The notes: a model not told the origin generated them from the sequence alone. Shown: positions 49,051 through 57,902, counted from the first letter of the stretch. The stretch: 64,000 bases of DNA from Allocatelliglobosispora scoriae (GCF_014204945.1 NZ_JACHMN010000002.1:1936503-2000502); one strand, 5' to 3'. Translations and numbers: made by a program.

Positions 49051-51813
49051 TCAGCTCGCGGTGCAGGTCACGTTGGTCGGCAGGGCGTTCGCCGTCGTCC
49101 AGACTCCGTTGAAGCCGAACGTGGTGGTCGCCGACGGGGTGAGTGCTCCGTTGTAGCTGAGATTGGTGACCGTGACGTTCGCCCCGGTTTGGGTGAGGTT
49201 GCCGCTCCAGAGCGACGAGATCGTCTGGCCGTTGGCGTAGGTCCACTTCACGGTCCAGCCCGCCGTCGCCACGGTGCCGGTGTTCTTCACCGTCACCGTG
49301 ACCCCGAAGCCACCGGGCCACTGGTTGGTCTGGACGTACGCCGCCGAGCAGGACTTACCCGGTTGCGGGCTGCTGCTGGGCGACGGTGAGGTGGACGGCG
49401 ACGGGGAGGCCGAGGGCGATCGGGACGCCGACGGCGACACCGACGGGGAGGCGGACGACGACGCCGACGGCGGGGGCGACGCGGAGACCGAGGGCGACGT
49501 GGTGCTGATCCGGTCCCCGACGATGATGCCTCGTCCGTTGGTGCCGACGTAGACGCGGCCGAAGATCCTCGGGTCGCCGGTGATCGCCTCGCCGATGTTG
49601 CCGTACTGGTGCTGGTCGTCGTTGATGCGCAGCCACGTGGTGCCCGAGTTGTAGGAGGCGTAGATGCCGCGGACGCCGTCGACCTGCGCCACCGTGAACA
49701 GCGTCGGATAGGTCGACCCGCTGGCCGCCTTGCCGAAGCCGATGTTGTTGGCCTGCTGCACGTTACTGAGCTTGGTGAAGCTGGCCCCCGAGTTCGTCGA
49801 GTGCCACAGCCCGTAGACGCCGGTGACGGTGTCGCCGCCCGCGAGCCAGATGTCGCCCTCGCGGCCGGCCACGGCCTTGAAGTGCGTGCTCACGGTCGGC
49901 AGGCCGGTCGCGGCGGTGGCGGTGAAGGTCTGGCCGCCGTTGGTGCTGACGTAGAAGGTGCCGCCGGACCAGGCGTAGAACTTGTTGGGGTTGACCCGGT
50001 CCGACTCCACGATCGCCCCGGCCGGTACGCCGGTCGACGAGCTCCAGGAGCTGCCGCCGCCGTAGCTGACCGCAGCGCCCTGCGGTGCCCAGACGATCTT
50101 GCTGCCGTCCGACGCCACCGCGACGGTGCCGCCGCCGGTCACCCCGGACGGCTCCTGCCCCTGGTACCAGTTGGCGCCGTTGTCGTTGGAGATCCCGATG
50201 CGGTTGGTGTTGGGGCTCGCCGTCTTGTCGACGTTGCCCACGCGTACCACATAGTTGGGGTTGAGCTCGGCGAAGTCGGTGCTGGTGGTCGAGACGAACG
50301 CGGGCGTGGTGAACATCATCGACGGCACGGCGTCGAGGTTGGTGTGGCGGAAGCCGCCGATGTCACCCAGCGACGAGATCAGGTTGGCGCCGCTCGGCGG
50401 GCTGTCGAGATCCAGTACCGCCGTCTCCTCCAGGCCCTTGGCGAAGACCTTGATCGAGAACGGCGTGTTGGTGTCCCAGTTCTTGAGCTGCTCGGTGCCG
50501 TAGATCGTGGCCCCGGTGCCGTAGAGCATCCGGTTGCCGTTGAACGGGTCGATCTCCAGCGCCTCGTTCATCCAGCCCAGCTTGGGCGTGACCTCGGGCA
50601 GCTGCGGCTGGGCGCCGAAGGTGAGCCACGGTGCGGCCGAGATGTCCATCGTGTAGCGGTAGGTCCGGCTGGGGTAGCTGCCCCAGTCCCAGATCCGGGT
50701 CCAGGTCGCGCCGCCGTCGGTGCTGCGGAAGAACTGGGCATCCGGCCACCAGGAGATCTGCGTCGCCACCATGATGGTGTTCGGGTTCTGCCGGTCGATC
50801 GTCAGACCGCTGTAGCCGAAGTAGTCGTCGGTGCTGCTGGACGGGATCGGGCTGATCTGGGTCCAGGTGCCGGTCGCGGTGGCGTACTTCCACACGTCGC
50901 CCTTGGCGCCGTCGTAGGGGCCGCCGGTGTCGCTCGTCGCGATGTAGAGGTAGCCGCCGGTGGTGTCCAGAACACCCTTGTGCGCGATGTACCCGGTCGG
51001 CTGGCCGGCGACGCGCTCCCACGTCGTACCCCCGTTGGTGGTGCGGTAGACCGTGTTGGCCTTGTCCGCGACACCGACGTAGATCGTCTGGGTGGTGTTG
51101 CCCGCGGTGCCGGTGCGCTTGTCGAAGGTCACCCAGACCACGCCCTGGTTGTCACCGAGGTAGGGGTCTCCCGGCGACTGGACGTAGTTGCCCGGGTTCG
51201 GGAACGCGGTGACCTTGGCCCAGGTCACGCCGGAGTCGGTGCTGCGCCACAGGCCGTTGCCGCTCGGCGCGCCGAAGTAGAGGACGCTGTTCTTGTTGGG
51301 GTCGATCGCGAGGCGCTCGCCCATGCCCCGGCCGGGCATGTTGCCGCCGAGCTTGAACGGCAGCGGGCTCGTCGCCCAGGTCGCACCCTTGTCGCTCGAA
51401 CGCAGGATGGCACCGTTGTTGGGATCCCAACTATTGGTATACATCCCGGCCGCGACATAGACCTTATTGGGATCCACGGAGTCGGTCGCGAGGCTGACGA
51501 CGCCGTTGTAGCCCCAGTTGTTGAAGCCCACCCAGTCCAGCAGCGGGATCCACTTCTGCCCGGCCTGGTCCCAGCGGTAGGCGCCGCCGATGTCGGTCCG
51601 GGAGTAGATCAGGTTCTGCTGCGTCTGGTTGAAGATGATGCCTGGGACGAAGCCACCACCAACGACCTGGGCGTTCTTGAATGCGTAGGGGTCCGACGCC
51701 GCTGCCTGCGCGGGCGTGGCAGGCACGAGCTGGGTCACGACCGCGGTGACGGAGGCGACGAGCCCAGCCGTCACCGCACTGATCAAAGTTCTTCGCAGCT
51801 TGCTGTGTTGCAT
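49051..51813 (-). CDS. Secreted GH74 xyloglucanase with CBM2
   Basis: A 920-residue extracellular endo-xyloglucanase. Signal peptide 1 to about 38 (ATPAQAAAS). Two seven-bladed propellers (about 40-770) with many BNR-like repeats (SSDKGATW, STDSGVTWAKV, STDGGATWTRI); catalytic Asp candidates lie in YSRTDIGGAYRWD and in the second propeller. A Ser/Pro linker of about 50 residues (about 770-820) leads to a C-terminal CBM2 (CSAAYVQTNQWPGGFGVTVTVKNTG ... GANVTVTNLSYNG). It attacks the xyloglucan coating of cellulose. ATG with AAGGGA upstream. A CebR-like box lies 47 bp upstream. Confidence 0.95.
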   Translation of the reverse strand: MQHSKLRRTLISAVTAGLVASVTAVVTQLVPATPAQAAASDPYAFKNAQVVGGGFVPGIIFNQTQQNLIYSRTDIGGAYRWDQAGQKWIPLLDWVGFNNWGYNGVVSLATDSVDPNKVYVAAGMYTNSWDPNNGAILRSSDKGATWATSPLPFKLGGNMPGRGMGERLAIDPNKNSVLYFGAPSGNGLWRSTDSGVTWAKVTAFPNPGNYVQSPGDPYLGDNQGVVWVTFDKRTGTAGNTTQTIYVGVADKANTVYRTTNGGTTWERVAGQPTGYIAHKGVLDTTGGYLYIATSDTGGPYDGAKGDVWKYATATGTWTQISPIPSSSTDDYFGYSGLTIDRQNPNTIMVATQISWWPDAQFFRSTDGGATWTRIWDWGSYPSRTYRYTMDISAAPWLTFGAQPQLPEVTPKLGWMNEALEIDPFNGNRMLYGTGATIYGTEQLKNWDTNTPFSIKVFAKGLEETAVLDLDSPPSGANLISSLGDIGGFRHTNLDAVPSMMFTTPAFVSTTSTDFAELNPNYVVRVGNVDKTASPNTNRIGISNDNGANWYQGQEPSGVTGGGTVAVASDGSKIVWAPQGAAVSYGGGSSWSSSTGVPAGAIVESDRVNPNKFYAWSGGTFYVSTNGGQTFTATAATGLPTVSTHFKAVAGREGDIWLAGGDTVTGVYGLWHSTNSGASFTKLSNVQQANNIGFGKAASGSTYPTLFTVAQVDGVRGIYASYNSGTTWLRINDDQHQYGNIGEAITGDPRIFGRVYVGTNGRGIIVGDRISTTSPSVSASPPPSASSSASPSVSPSASRSPSASPSPSTSPSPSSSPQPGKSCSAAYVQTNQWPGGFGVTVTVKNTGTVATAGWTVKWTYANGQTISSLWSGNLTQTGANVTVTNLSYNGALTPSATTTFGFNGVWTTANALPTNVTCTAS

Positions 51814-51859
51814 GTGGGTGTCCCTTCTGGACGCGTCCGTGGAGTGGCGCGCTTGGGCG

Positions 51860-51873
51860 TGGGAGCGTTTCCA
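51860..51873. promoter_or_regulatory. CebR-like operator upstream of the GH74 gene
   Basis: TGGGAGCGTTTCCA differs from the perfect CebR box at two positions (9 and 11) and keeps both outer arms. Its distance to the start (47 bp) matches that at the GH9 gene (48 bp), supporting shared control. Confidence 0.75.
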
Positions 51874-51976
51874 TCAGATTTCACAATCAGACGCTGTCAA
51901 TGTCAATAGTTTGGCGTGCCAACGAACTAGTTCCCTGCCGCGCGGCCGGTCCCGGCCGCGGATTAAGATCGATCCC

Positions 51977-52261
51977 ATGGAGATCACCGTCGTCGACTCA
52001 CTCGATAACAACCGATTCGAGGGGTACGCCGACGGCACGCTCGTCGGTTTCCTCAACTACTCGCGCCGGGACCCGACCGTTGTCGCCCTGACCCACGCGG
52101 AGACCCTGCACCCCCACGGCGGCCAGGGGGTGGCCTCGGCGATCACGAAGTTCGCGCTCGACGCGATCCGCGCCGAGGGAGTGCTGGTCCGGCCGTCCTG
52201 CCCGTTCGTGGCCGGTTACATCGCCGACAACCCCGCCTACGCCGACCTCGTGGCCAGGTAA
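51977..52261 (+). CDS. Small GNAT N-acetyltransferase (YjdJ-type)
   Basis: A 94-residue minimal acetyltransferase of the GNAT YjdJ-type group. Contains FEGYADGTLVGFLNYSRRD, the acetyl-CoA loop HGGQGVASAITKFALDAIRAEG and the conserved RPSCPFVAGYIADNPAYADLV tail. The protein or small-molecule substrate is unknown. ATG chosen since the domain begins there and nothing upstream in frame looks coding. It is convergent with hipA, with one base between the two stop codons. Confidence 0.85.
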   Translation: MEITVVDSLDNNRFEGYADGTLVGFLNYSRRDPTVVALTHAETLHPHGGQGVASAITKFALDAIRAEGVLVRPSCPFVAGYIADNPAYADLVAR

Positions 52262-52262
52262 C

Positions 52263-53474
52263 TCAGCCGCTGGTCAGCATCCGTCGACGGAAATCGACTA
52301 TCTTGCGCAGCTTGCGTATCTGACCGCTGTCGAAAGGCAGCGAATCCAGGCCTGGCAGCCACAGGTCAGCTCGGTCGCAGAGTTCGGTGATGGCGCTGCG
52401 CGTGGAGCGCTCGGGCAGCCCTAGCGAAGTCCCGAGCGCGATGAAGCTCCGAAGAGGGATATCAGGTCCACGCCTCCCATTGATCGACAGTGCCATCGTG
52501 TGATCGTTGTAGATCGCGGAACTCGGGACGTCGAAGGCGGGCGAGATCCGCCACTCGCCGCGTGGATTCTGAAGTACCGCGAGGTTCTTGGCATGGGCAT
52601 CGCCGTTGCCGGTGAGGTAGGCGAAGGAGAGCTGGCGCAGCAATTCTCGACCGGCCACCCCTCGCGATCGGGTGAGGCTCGCAAGCGTCGCGCAGACCGC
52701 CTCGGATGTCAGCCCGTACTTCTGTGCCGGATAGCGGCCCATCGCCTGGCACGCATCCTCGAAGGCGAGCGGGCGGAACCCGCCCTCGCCGGGGATACGG
52801 TCGAACCGGCGTACGAGCAGCCCCACTGCTCCCTGATTGTCCGTCACGAGATTGGCATCGGATGCCGAGAGCCCACTCTCGCGCGCGGCGCGCAGGAAGA
52901 ACGCCTCGTTCTCAACGAGGTGGGCAAACTCGGGCGGATTGAGTTTCAGAATGAAGCGAGCGTCCCTGTCCGCCACCGGCAAGGAGATCATCCGGGCGGA
53001 GACCTTCTCCTGCACACCCGGCAAGCCGACGCGATCGGGATCCTCTCCGATCGACATGGCGAAGACCTCCGCGAAGGAGATCTGAGCGAAGTCGGGTACC
53101 TCCAGTTGCGGCCGAGGCTCCTCCAGCTGATCGCCCTCCGGCACCACGGTCACATCGCCGGGCATGTCGGAGCCCACTGCCAGGAGCAATGAAAGATCAT
53201 CGTCCGCCGACGTTTTGACCGCCCGGCGCAGTGCCGACAGACGCCGCCCTTCTGGCAACAACCCGGCGAAGAACGGCGGCACCGCGCCGGCTGGATACAT
53301 AACCGCCTGCGGTCCCATCGGCAGCGTCGTGGCGACCGGCGGGCCCTCGTAATCGGTGACGTAGCGAAACTCAACCCCCTCAGCCAAGCGAGTCAAGGTG
53401 GCCGCCAACACCCCCTGCTTGTAAACATCGGCCCGATCGACGGTCGGCAATGATTGGAGTTCCGGAGATGCCAT
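52263..53474 (-). CDS. hipA: HipA-type serine/threonine kinase toxin
   Basis: A 403-residue kinase of the HipA family. Features: N-terminal subdomain (ADVYKQGVLAATLTRL), GLPGVQEKVSARM (ATP-binding loop with invariant Lys), RFILKLNPPEFAHLVENEAFF, VRRFDRI, catalytic loop NGDAHAKNLAVL (Asp and Asn) and metal-binding SPAFDVPSS. The classic E. coli HipA phosphorylates glutamyl-tRNA synthetase and induces dormancy; target here unknown. All catalytic residues appear present, so it is probably active. ATG begins six bases after the hipB stop, so the two are co-translated. Confidence 0.9.
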   Translation of the reverse strand: MASPELQSLPTVDRADVYKQGVLAATLTRLAEGVEFRYVTDYEGPPVATTLPMGPQAVMYPAGAVPPFFAGLLPEGRRLSALRRAVKTSADDDLSLLLAVGSDMPGDVTVVPEGDQLEEPRPQLEVPDFAQISFAEVFAMSIGEDPDRVGLPGVQEKVSARMISLPVADRDARFILKLNPPEFAHLVENEAFFLRAARESGLSASDANLVTDNQGAVGLLVRRFDRIPGEGGFRPLAFEDACQAMGRYPAQKYGLTSEAVCATLASLTRSRGVAGRELLRQLSFAYLTGNGDAHAKNLAVLQNPRGEWRISPAFDVPSSAIYNDHTMALSINGRRGPDIPLRSFIALGTSLGLPERSTRSAITELCDRADLWLPGLDSLPFDSGQIRKLRKIVDFRRRMLTSG

Positions 53475-53480
53475 CTCGGG

Positions 53481-53753
53481 TTACACCTCACCAACGATGA
53501 GGCCACCCGGGCCGGGCTGCAGTTCAAGGGTGAAGCCCAGCACCTCCAACACGTCGAGCATCTTGTCCAGCCGCATCGTCTCTTTGGCGTTCTCCATCGA
53601 ATGGACGAATCGGGCCGAGCACTCGGCGAGTTCGGCGAGTTGGTCCTGCCGCAGTCCGAGTTCTTCTCGACGCGCGCGCACGGCGATCGCCAACGCGGCA
53701 ACCCTGGATGCACGATCGTGCAGCGGCGGCTGCGCTTCCCTCGGCTGGCCCAT
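53481..53753 (-). CDS. hipB: HipB-type antitoxin and repressor
   Basis: A 90-residue Cro/CI-type DNA-binding protein. Helix-turn-helix around residues 21-65 (ALAIAVRARREELGLRQDQLAELAECSARFVHSMENAKETMRLDKMLDVLEVLG), with a short beta tail (FTLELQPGPGGLIVGEV). HipB neutralises HipA and represses the operon. ATG at 53753 has AGGG eight bases upstream. Its own early codons contain one of three copies of the putative operator GCACGATCGTGC. Directly precedes hipA; divergent from a penicillin-binding protein gene. Confidence 0.88.
   Translation of the reverse strand: MGQPREAQPPLHDRASRVAALAIAVRARREELGLRQDQLAELAECSARFVHSMENAKETMRLDKMLDVLEVLGFTLELQPGPGGLIVGEV
53710..53721. promoter_or_regulatory. HipB operator copy 1 (inside hipB)
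   Basis: GCACGATCGTGC, perfect 12-bp dyad within the first 15 codons of hipB. Centre is 61 bp from that of copy 2. Confidence 0.75.
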
Positions 53754-53761
53754 GCCGCCGA

Positions 53762-53791
53762 CCCTAGCATGCACGATCGTGCATGCTAGGG
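53762..53791. promoter_or_regulatory. HipB operator copy 2 in a 30-bp perfect palindrome
   Basis: GCACGATCGTGC (53771-53782) extended on both sides by CCCTAGCAT / ATGCTAGGG to a perfect 30-bp palindrome, beginning 9 bases upstream of the hipB start codon. Likely the main operator. Confidence 0.8.
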
Positions 53792-53830
53792 AACTATCTC
53801 GGCTCTCAGCCCGCAAAAGAGGAACCGTAG

Positions 53831-53844
53831 TGCACGATCGTGCA
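53831..53844. promoter_or_regulatory. HipB operator copy 3
   Basis: TGCACGATCGTGCA, perfect 14-bp dyad, 61 bp (centre to centre) beyond copy 2 and 77 bp before the divergent penicillin-binding-protein start, so it could also affect that gene. Confidence 0.75.
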
Positions 53845-53921
53845 TCCTGAGGGGATGTCGGTGACGCGACAAACGACACACATACCAGACAACTCCCAGG
53901 TCGAGCGGGCACTGTAGGCGG

Positions 53922-56120
53922 GTGACCGCCCCCAGCCGCCGCAAAGCCCTGTCCAAGCTCGCCCTCGCCGTTCTCATCGCGAGCGGCCTCATCGCCGGTG
54001 TCGCGATCCCGGTGACCGCGGCCGCTGCCTGGGCCCTGGACCACGCCGGGGTGGCCTACGACGAGTTGCCCTCGGAGCTGCGCAACCCGACATCGGTGCA
54101 GGCGAGCTACCTCTACGCCAACGACGGCAAGACGCTGATCACCACCTTCTACGACCAGAACCGGCGGGACGTGAAGCTCGCCGACGTGGCCGAACCGATG
54201 CGCAAGGCGATCGTCGCGGCCGAGGACGCGCGCTTCTACGAGCACGGCGGGGTCGATGTCAAGAGCATCTTCCGGGCCGCGGTCGCCAACGGGACCAGCG
54301 GTGACGTGGAGCAGGGTGCCTCGACGCTGACGATGCAGCTCGTCCGCAACGTGCTGAAGAACGACCCCAATCTGACGGCGGAGGAGCAGGCCGAGGCCGT
54401 CGAGCAGACTCCGGGGCGCAAGCTGCGCGAGGCCCGGTACGCGATCACGCTGGACCAGACGCTCAGCAAGGACGAGATCCTGGAGCGCTACCTCAACATC
54501 GCCTACTTCGGTGCGGGTGCCTACGGCGTCTACGCCGCGAGCCACACCTATTTCGCCAAGGACCCGAGCAAGCTGACCGTCGCGGAGTCCGCGCTGCTCG
54601 CGGGGCTGCTGCAGTCGCCGGAGGCGGACAGCCCGATCAGTGGTGACGAGACGAAGGCGCTGGGTCGGCGTACCTATGTGCTCCATGCGATGAGCGCGAT
54701 GGGCGCGATCAGCGAGACCACCGCGAAGGCCGCCGATGCGGAGAAGCTCGTGCTCACGCAGGGCGCGACCCCCAACGACTGCACGGCGGTGCCGTCGGCC
54801 CACAACGACTGGGGCTTCTTCTGCGACTACTTCCGCGACTGGTGGAGCGCGCAGGCCGCCTTCGGGGAGACCGTCGCCGACCGGCAGACCGCGCTGCGCA
54901 CCGGCGGATACCGCATCGTCACGTCGCTGGACCCGACGGTGCAGGCCGCGGCGCAGAAGCAGGCGCTGACCGTCTACGGCTACAGCAACAAGCGCGCGGC
55001 GCCGATGGCGGTCGTGCAGCCCGGCACCGGGCGGGTGCTCGCGATGGCCGTGAACCGGAAATACAGCGTCGCGCCGAACCCGAAGGGGCAGAAGAACTAC
55101 CCCAACACGGTCAACAAGCTGATCGCCGGTGGCGGTGGCATCCACGGCTACCAGGCCGGCTCGACCTTCAAGATGTTCACGATGCTCGCGGCGCTGGAGT
55201 CCGGCCAGACCCTCGACACCGGTTTCAACGCGCCCGGCAAGCTCGTCACCGAGTATCCCGACGGCGGCGAGAACGCCTGTGACGGCTACTGGTGCCCCGG
55301 CAACGCCAACCCGAGCTGGATGAACGGCTACCGCACCATGTGGACGGGCTTCGGCAGGTCGGTCAACACCTACTTCGTCTGGCTGGAGCAGCAGATCGGC
55401 GCCGAGAGGGCCGTCGCGATGGCCGAGAAGCTGGGCATCAAGTTCCGCGACGAGGAGAGCGCCGACCTCGCCGCGAACTCGCCCGGGTCCTGGGGTGCCT
55501 TCACCCTCGGCGTGGCCCTCACGACGCCGCTGGACCTCGCCAACGCATACGCCACGATCGCCTCGGAGGGCACCTACTGCTCTCCCCTGCCGGTCGAGTC
55601 GATCACCGATCCGGCGGGTAAGGCCCTCGACGTCGCCAACCCCGCCTGCCACCGGGCCATCAGCGCCGACGTGGCGCGCGCGGCCACCGACGCCGCGCGC
55701 TGCCCGGTGGGCCAGCAATCGGCTTTCAACCGCTGCAGCGGGGGTACGGCCACCCAGGTCGACTCGCTGCTCGGCGGCCGTGACGTGGCGGGCAAGACGG
55801 GCAGCACCGACGGCAACACCACGGAGACCTTCGTCGGCTTCACGCCTCAGCTCGCGGCGGCGATGATCGCGGCGAACCCCGACGACACCCGCGATGCCGT
55901 CGGCGGACCGATCCAACAGGACGTGATCGAGGCGGTCGCGCGTACGCTCGCCGCCTCGCTGAAGGGCCAGCAGAAGGCCGAGTTCACGGCACCGTCGCTG
56001 AAGCTGGCGTTCGAGTCCGGGCACAACTGGACCCGCCCGAAGAAGCGTGACGGCGACGAGGCGCCCAACAGGACGCCGACGCCCGGCACCACCAGCCCCA
56101 GCCCGCCCTCCGTACCCTGA
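53922..56120 (+). CDS. Class A penicillin-binding protein (glycosyltransferase plus transpeptidase)
   Basis: A 732-residue bifunctional cell-wall synthase that polymerises and cross-links peptidoglycan. Short cytosolic head, one membrane helix (about 12-38), GT51 domain (AAEDARFYEHGGVDVKSIFRA with the catalytic Glu; GASTLTMQLVRN; LERYLNIAYFGAGAYGV), then the transpeptidase with STFK (AGSTFKMFT), SVN (GRSVNTYF) and KTG (VAGKTGSTD). The tail is Pro/Thr/Ser-rich, without a PASTA domain. Size is typical of actinobacterial PonA-like enzymes. GTG start. Its stop directly abuts a long perfect palindrome. Confidence 0.93.
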   Translation: MTAPSRRKALSKLALAVLIASGLIAGVAIPVTAAAAWALDHAGVAYDELPSELRNPTSVQASYLYANDGKTLITTFYDQNRRDVKLADVAEPMRKAIVAAEDARFYEHGGVDVKSIFRAAVANGTSGDVEQGASTLTMQLVRNVLKNDPNLTAEEQAEAVEQTPGRKLREARYAITLDQTLSKDEILERYLNIAYFGAGAYGVYAASHTYFAKDPSKLTVAESALLAGLLQSPEADSPISGDETKALGRRTYVLHAMSAMGAISETTAKAADAEKLVLTQGATPNDCTAVPSAHNDWGFFCDYFRDWWSAQAAFGETVADRQTALRTGGYRIVTSLDPTVQAAAQKQALTVYGYSNKRAAPMAVVQPGTGRVLAMAVNRKYSVAPNPKGQKNYPNTVNKLIAGGGGIHGYQAGSTFKMFTMLAALESGQTLDTGFNAPGKLVTEYPDGGENACDGYWCPGNANPSWMNGYRTMWTGFGRSVNTYFVWLEQQIGAERAVAMAEKLGIKFRDEESADLAANSPGSWGAFTLGVALTTPLDLANAYATIASEGTYCSPLPVESITDPAGKALDVANPACHRAISADVARAATDAARCPVGQQSAFNRCSGGTATQVDSLLGGRDVAGKTGSTDGNTTETFVGFTPQLAAAMIAANPDDTRDAVGGPIQQDVIEAVARTLAASLKGQQKAEFTAPSLKLAFESGHNWTRPKKRDGDEAPNRTPTPGTTSPSPPSVP

Positions 56121-56174
56121 GATACTAGCGGTGGCGATACTATTCCTTAAGATAGTATCGCCACCGCTAGTATC
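56121..56174. repeat. Perfect 23-bp-arm palindrome between PBP and ATPase genes
   Basis: Left arm 56121-56143 (two GATACT copies separated by AGCGGTGGC), loop TCCTTAAG, right arm 56152-56174 exactly complementary. It begins the base after the PBP stop and ends one base before the ribosome site GGAGG of the next gene. It could stop PBP transcription, hold a dimeric repressor, or fold in the mRNA leader. Confidence 0.9.
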
Positions 56175-56185
56175 TGGAGGCTGGA

Positions 56186-57604
56186 GTGGCCGACTTCATC
56201 GGGCGGCAGCGCGAGCTGTCATCGTTGACGCAGAGCCTGGACGAGGTGCGGGCGGCGGTCGCCGCTGAGCGCCCCGGGCAGTGCCTCATGCTGCGCGGGC
56301 GGCGCCGCATCGGGAAATCCGCCCTGGTCGAGGCGTTTCTCGAAGCGAGCGGTGCACCCTACGTCTTCCACACCGCCGAGATCGGCACCGGCGGCGACCC
56401 GCTGCTCGCCTTCACCGAGTCGGTGAGCTCGTCGTCGCTGCCCGAGGCGGCGGTCTTCAGCGAGTCCACCCCCGGCAACTGGAACGCCGCCCTGCGCCAG
56501 CTCGCGAGCATCCTGCCGGAGGACCAGGCCAGCGTCGTCGTCATCGACGAGCTGCCCTACCTCATGGACGAGTCCGGCTCCTTCGAGAGCGTGCTGCAGC
56601 GGGCCTGGGACCGGGAGCTCTCCCGCAAGCCCGTGCTGCTCATCCTGGTCGGCTCGGACCTGGCGATGATGGAGGCGCTGACCTCCTACGGCCGCCCGTT
56701 CCACCAGCGGGGCATGGAGATGCCGATCGGGCCGCTCAACCCGGCCGACGTCGCGGCGATGACCGGACTCGACGCCGCCGAGGCCTTCGACGCCGCCCTG
56801 ATCACCGGCGGCCTGCCGATCGTCTGCGCGCGCTGGAAGCACGGCGAGGGCATCTGGTCGTTCCTGGCCCGGGAGCTCGCCAACCCGGTCAGCCCGCTGC
56901 TCGTCTCCGCACAGCTCTCGCTCGCCGCCGAGTTCCCGGAGCAGGCCCAGGCCCGGGCGGTGCTGAGCGCCATCGGCTCCGGCGAGCGGACCTTCACCAA
57001 CATCGCCCGCGCCGCCGGCGGGATCGCGCACACGACGCTGACCAGGGCTGCCGAGCTGCTGGTGGCGAAGCGCGTCATCGTCGGCGACCTGCCGATCTCG
57101 CTGCAGGTCTCCAAGGAGCGGCGCTACCGGATCACCGATCCCTACCTGCGGTTCTGGTTCACCTTCCTCGGTCCGCACCTGGCCGAGATCGACCGGCTGC
57201 GGTCGGACCTCACCCTGGCGCGGATCAGGGACGGCTGGACCGGGTGGCGGGGCCGGGCGATCGAGCCGCTGGCCCGCGAGGCACTGGCCCGGCTCCTGCC
57301 CGCACACGGGATCCGGGCCGCACCGGCGGTCGGCGGCTTCTGGACCCGCAGCAATGACATCGAGATCGACATCGTCGGGGCGGACCGGCCGGCGATCGCC
57401 AAGGAGCTGCTGTTCCTCGGCTCGATCAAGTGGTTGGAGCACTCGTCGTTCGACAACCACGACCTGGCTTCACTGCAGCAGCACCGGGCCCGGATCACGG
57501 CCGAGCCGCTGCCGCTGCTCGCGGTGACCCGCTCGGGCAGCACGGCCCGCAACCTCGACGCCGTCTTCGGCCCGACCGACCTGCTCAGCGCCTGGCAGGC
57601 GTGA
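56186..57604 (+). CDS. AAA-type ATPase with C-terminal DUF234 (nuclease-like) domain
   Basis: A 472-residue P-loop ATPase of the archaeal-ATPase/DUF234 kind. Begins FIGRQRELSSL; Walker A GRRRIGKSALV; Walker B ASVVVIDELPYLMD; sensor region LLILVGSDLAMMEAL; then a winged helix (FTNIARAAGGIAHTTLTRAAELLVAKRVI). The C-terminal DUF234 part has SNDIEIDIVGADR then KELLFLGSIKW. In the related nuclease motif the last strand usually reads GE-x-K; here the Glu is Ser, so the nuclease may be inactive. Such ATPases are widely transferred and of uncertain function. GTG with GGAGG five bases upstream. Confidence 0.8.
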   Translation: MADFIGRQRELSSLTQSLDEVRAAVAAERPGQCLMLRGRRRIGKSALVEAFLEASGAPYVFHTAEIGTGGDPLLAFTESVSSSSLPEAAVFSESTPGNWNAALRQLASILPEDQASVVVIDELPYLMDESGSFESVLQRAWDRELSRKPVLLILVGSDLAMMEALTSYGRPFHQRGMEMPIGPLNPADVAAMTGLDAAEAFDAALITGGLPIVCARWKHGEGIWSFLARELANPVSPLLVSAQLSLAAEFPEQAQARAVLSAIGSGERTFTNIARAAGGIAHTTLTRAAELLVAKRVIVGDLPISLQVSKERRYRITDPYLRFWFTFLGPHLAEIDRLRSDLTLARIRDGWTGWRGRAIEPLAREALARLLPAHGIRAAPAVGGFWTRSNDIEIDIVGADRPAIAKELLFLGSIKWLEHSSFDNHDLASLQQHRARITAEPLPLLAVTRSGSTARNLDAVFGPTDLLSAWQA

Positions 57605-57610
57605 CCCACT

Positions 57611-57641
57611 TAGCACCAACTCTTGAAGAGTTGCGCCGATC
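57611..57641. repeat. Palindrome family B, single form
   Basis: Same 31 bases as 19750-19780 (core CAACTCTTGAAGAGTTG). Sits just after the ATPase stop, in a 298-bp gap before the PASTA gene. The remainder of that gap (57642-57902) has no clear gene and should contain the PASTA-gene promoter. Confidence 0.88.
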
Positions 57642-57902
57642 TTGGCCTTCGGCACTGGGGCCCGGAGGCCGGCAAGAGTGGCACATGCGTTCTGTCGCTG
57701 AATCGAGATGTTCAGGTTGCTGGATTGACTAGACGGGGTGGCCTGCGGATCATCGAGGGATCATGGCCGCCCGATAGTCCGGAATCTGACCACGTCCTGA
57801 CCATTCAGCGGACCAATACGTACCTGGCGGGCGTTGCCCTGATCAGGTTGTTGGACGACGATGTCTTGCTGTACGCGCGTACAAAGGACTTGAGAGGCCC
57901 CA

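Noticed and set aside
46311-51909. Long plus-strand frames opposite the FtsX-type permease and the GH74 gene
   Set aside because: Same reason: mirror frames in high-GC DNA; no domain and no ribosome site.
53757-56024. Upstream extension of hipB into an over-800-codon frame running opposite the PBP gene
   Set aside because: Only the last 90 codons encode the HipB-type domain; the rest mirrors the PBP gene.
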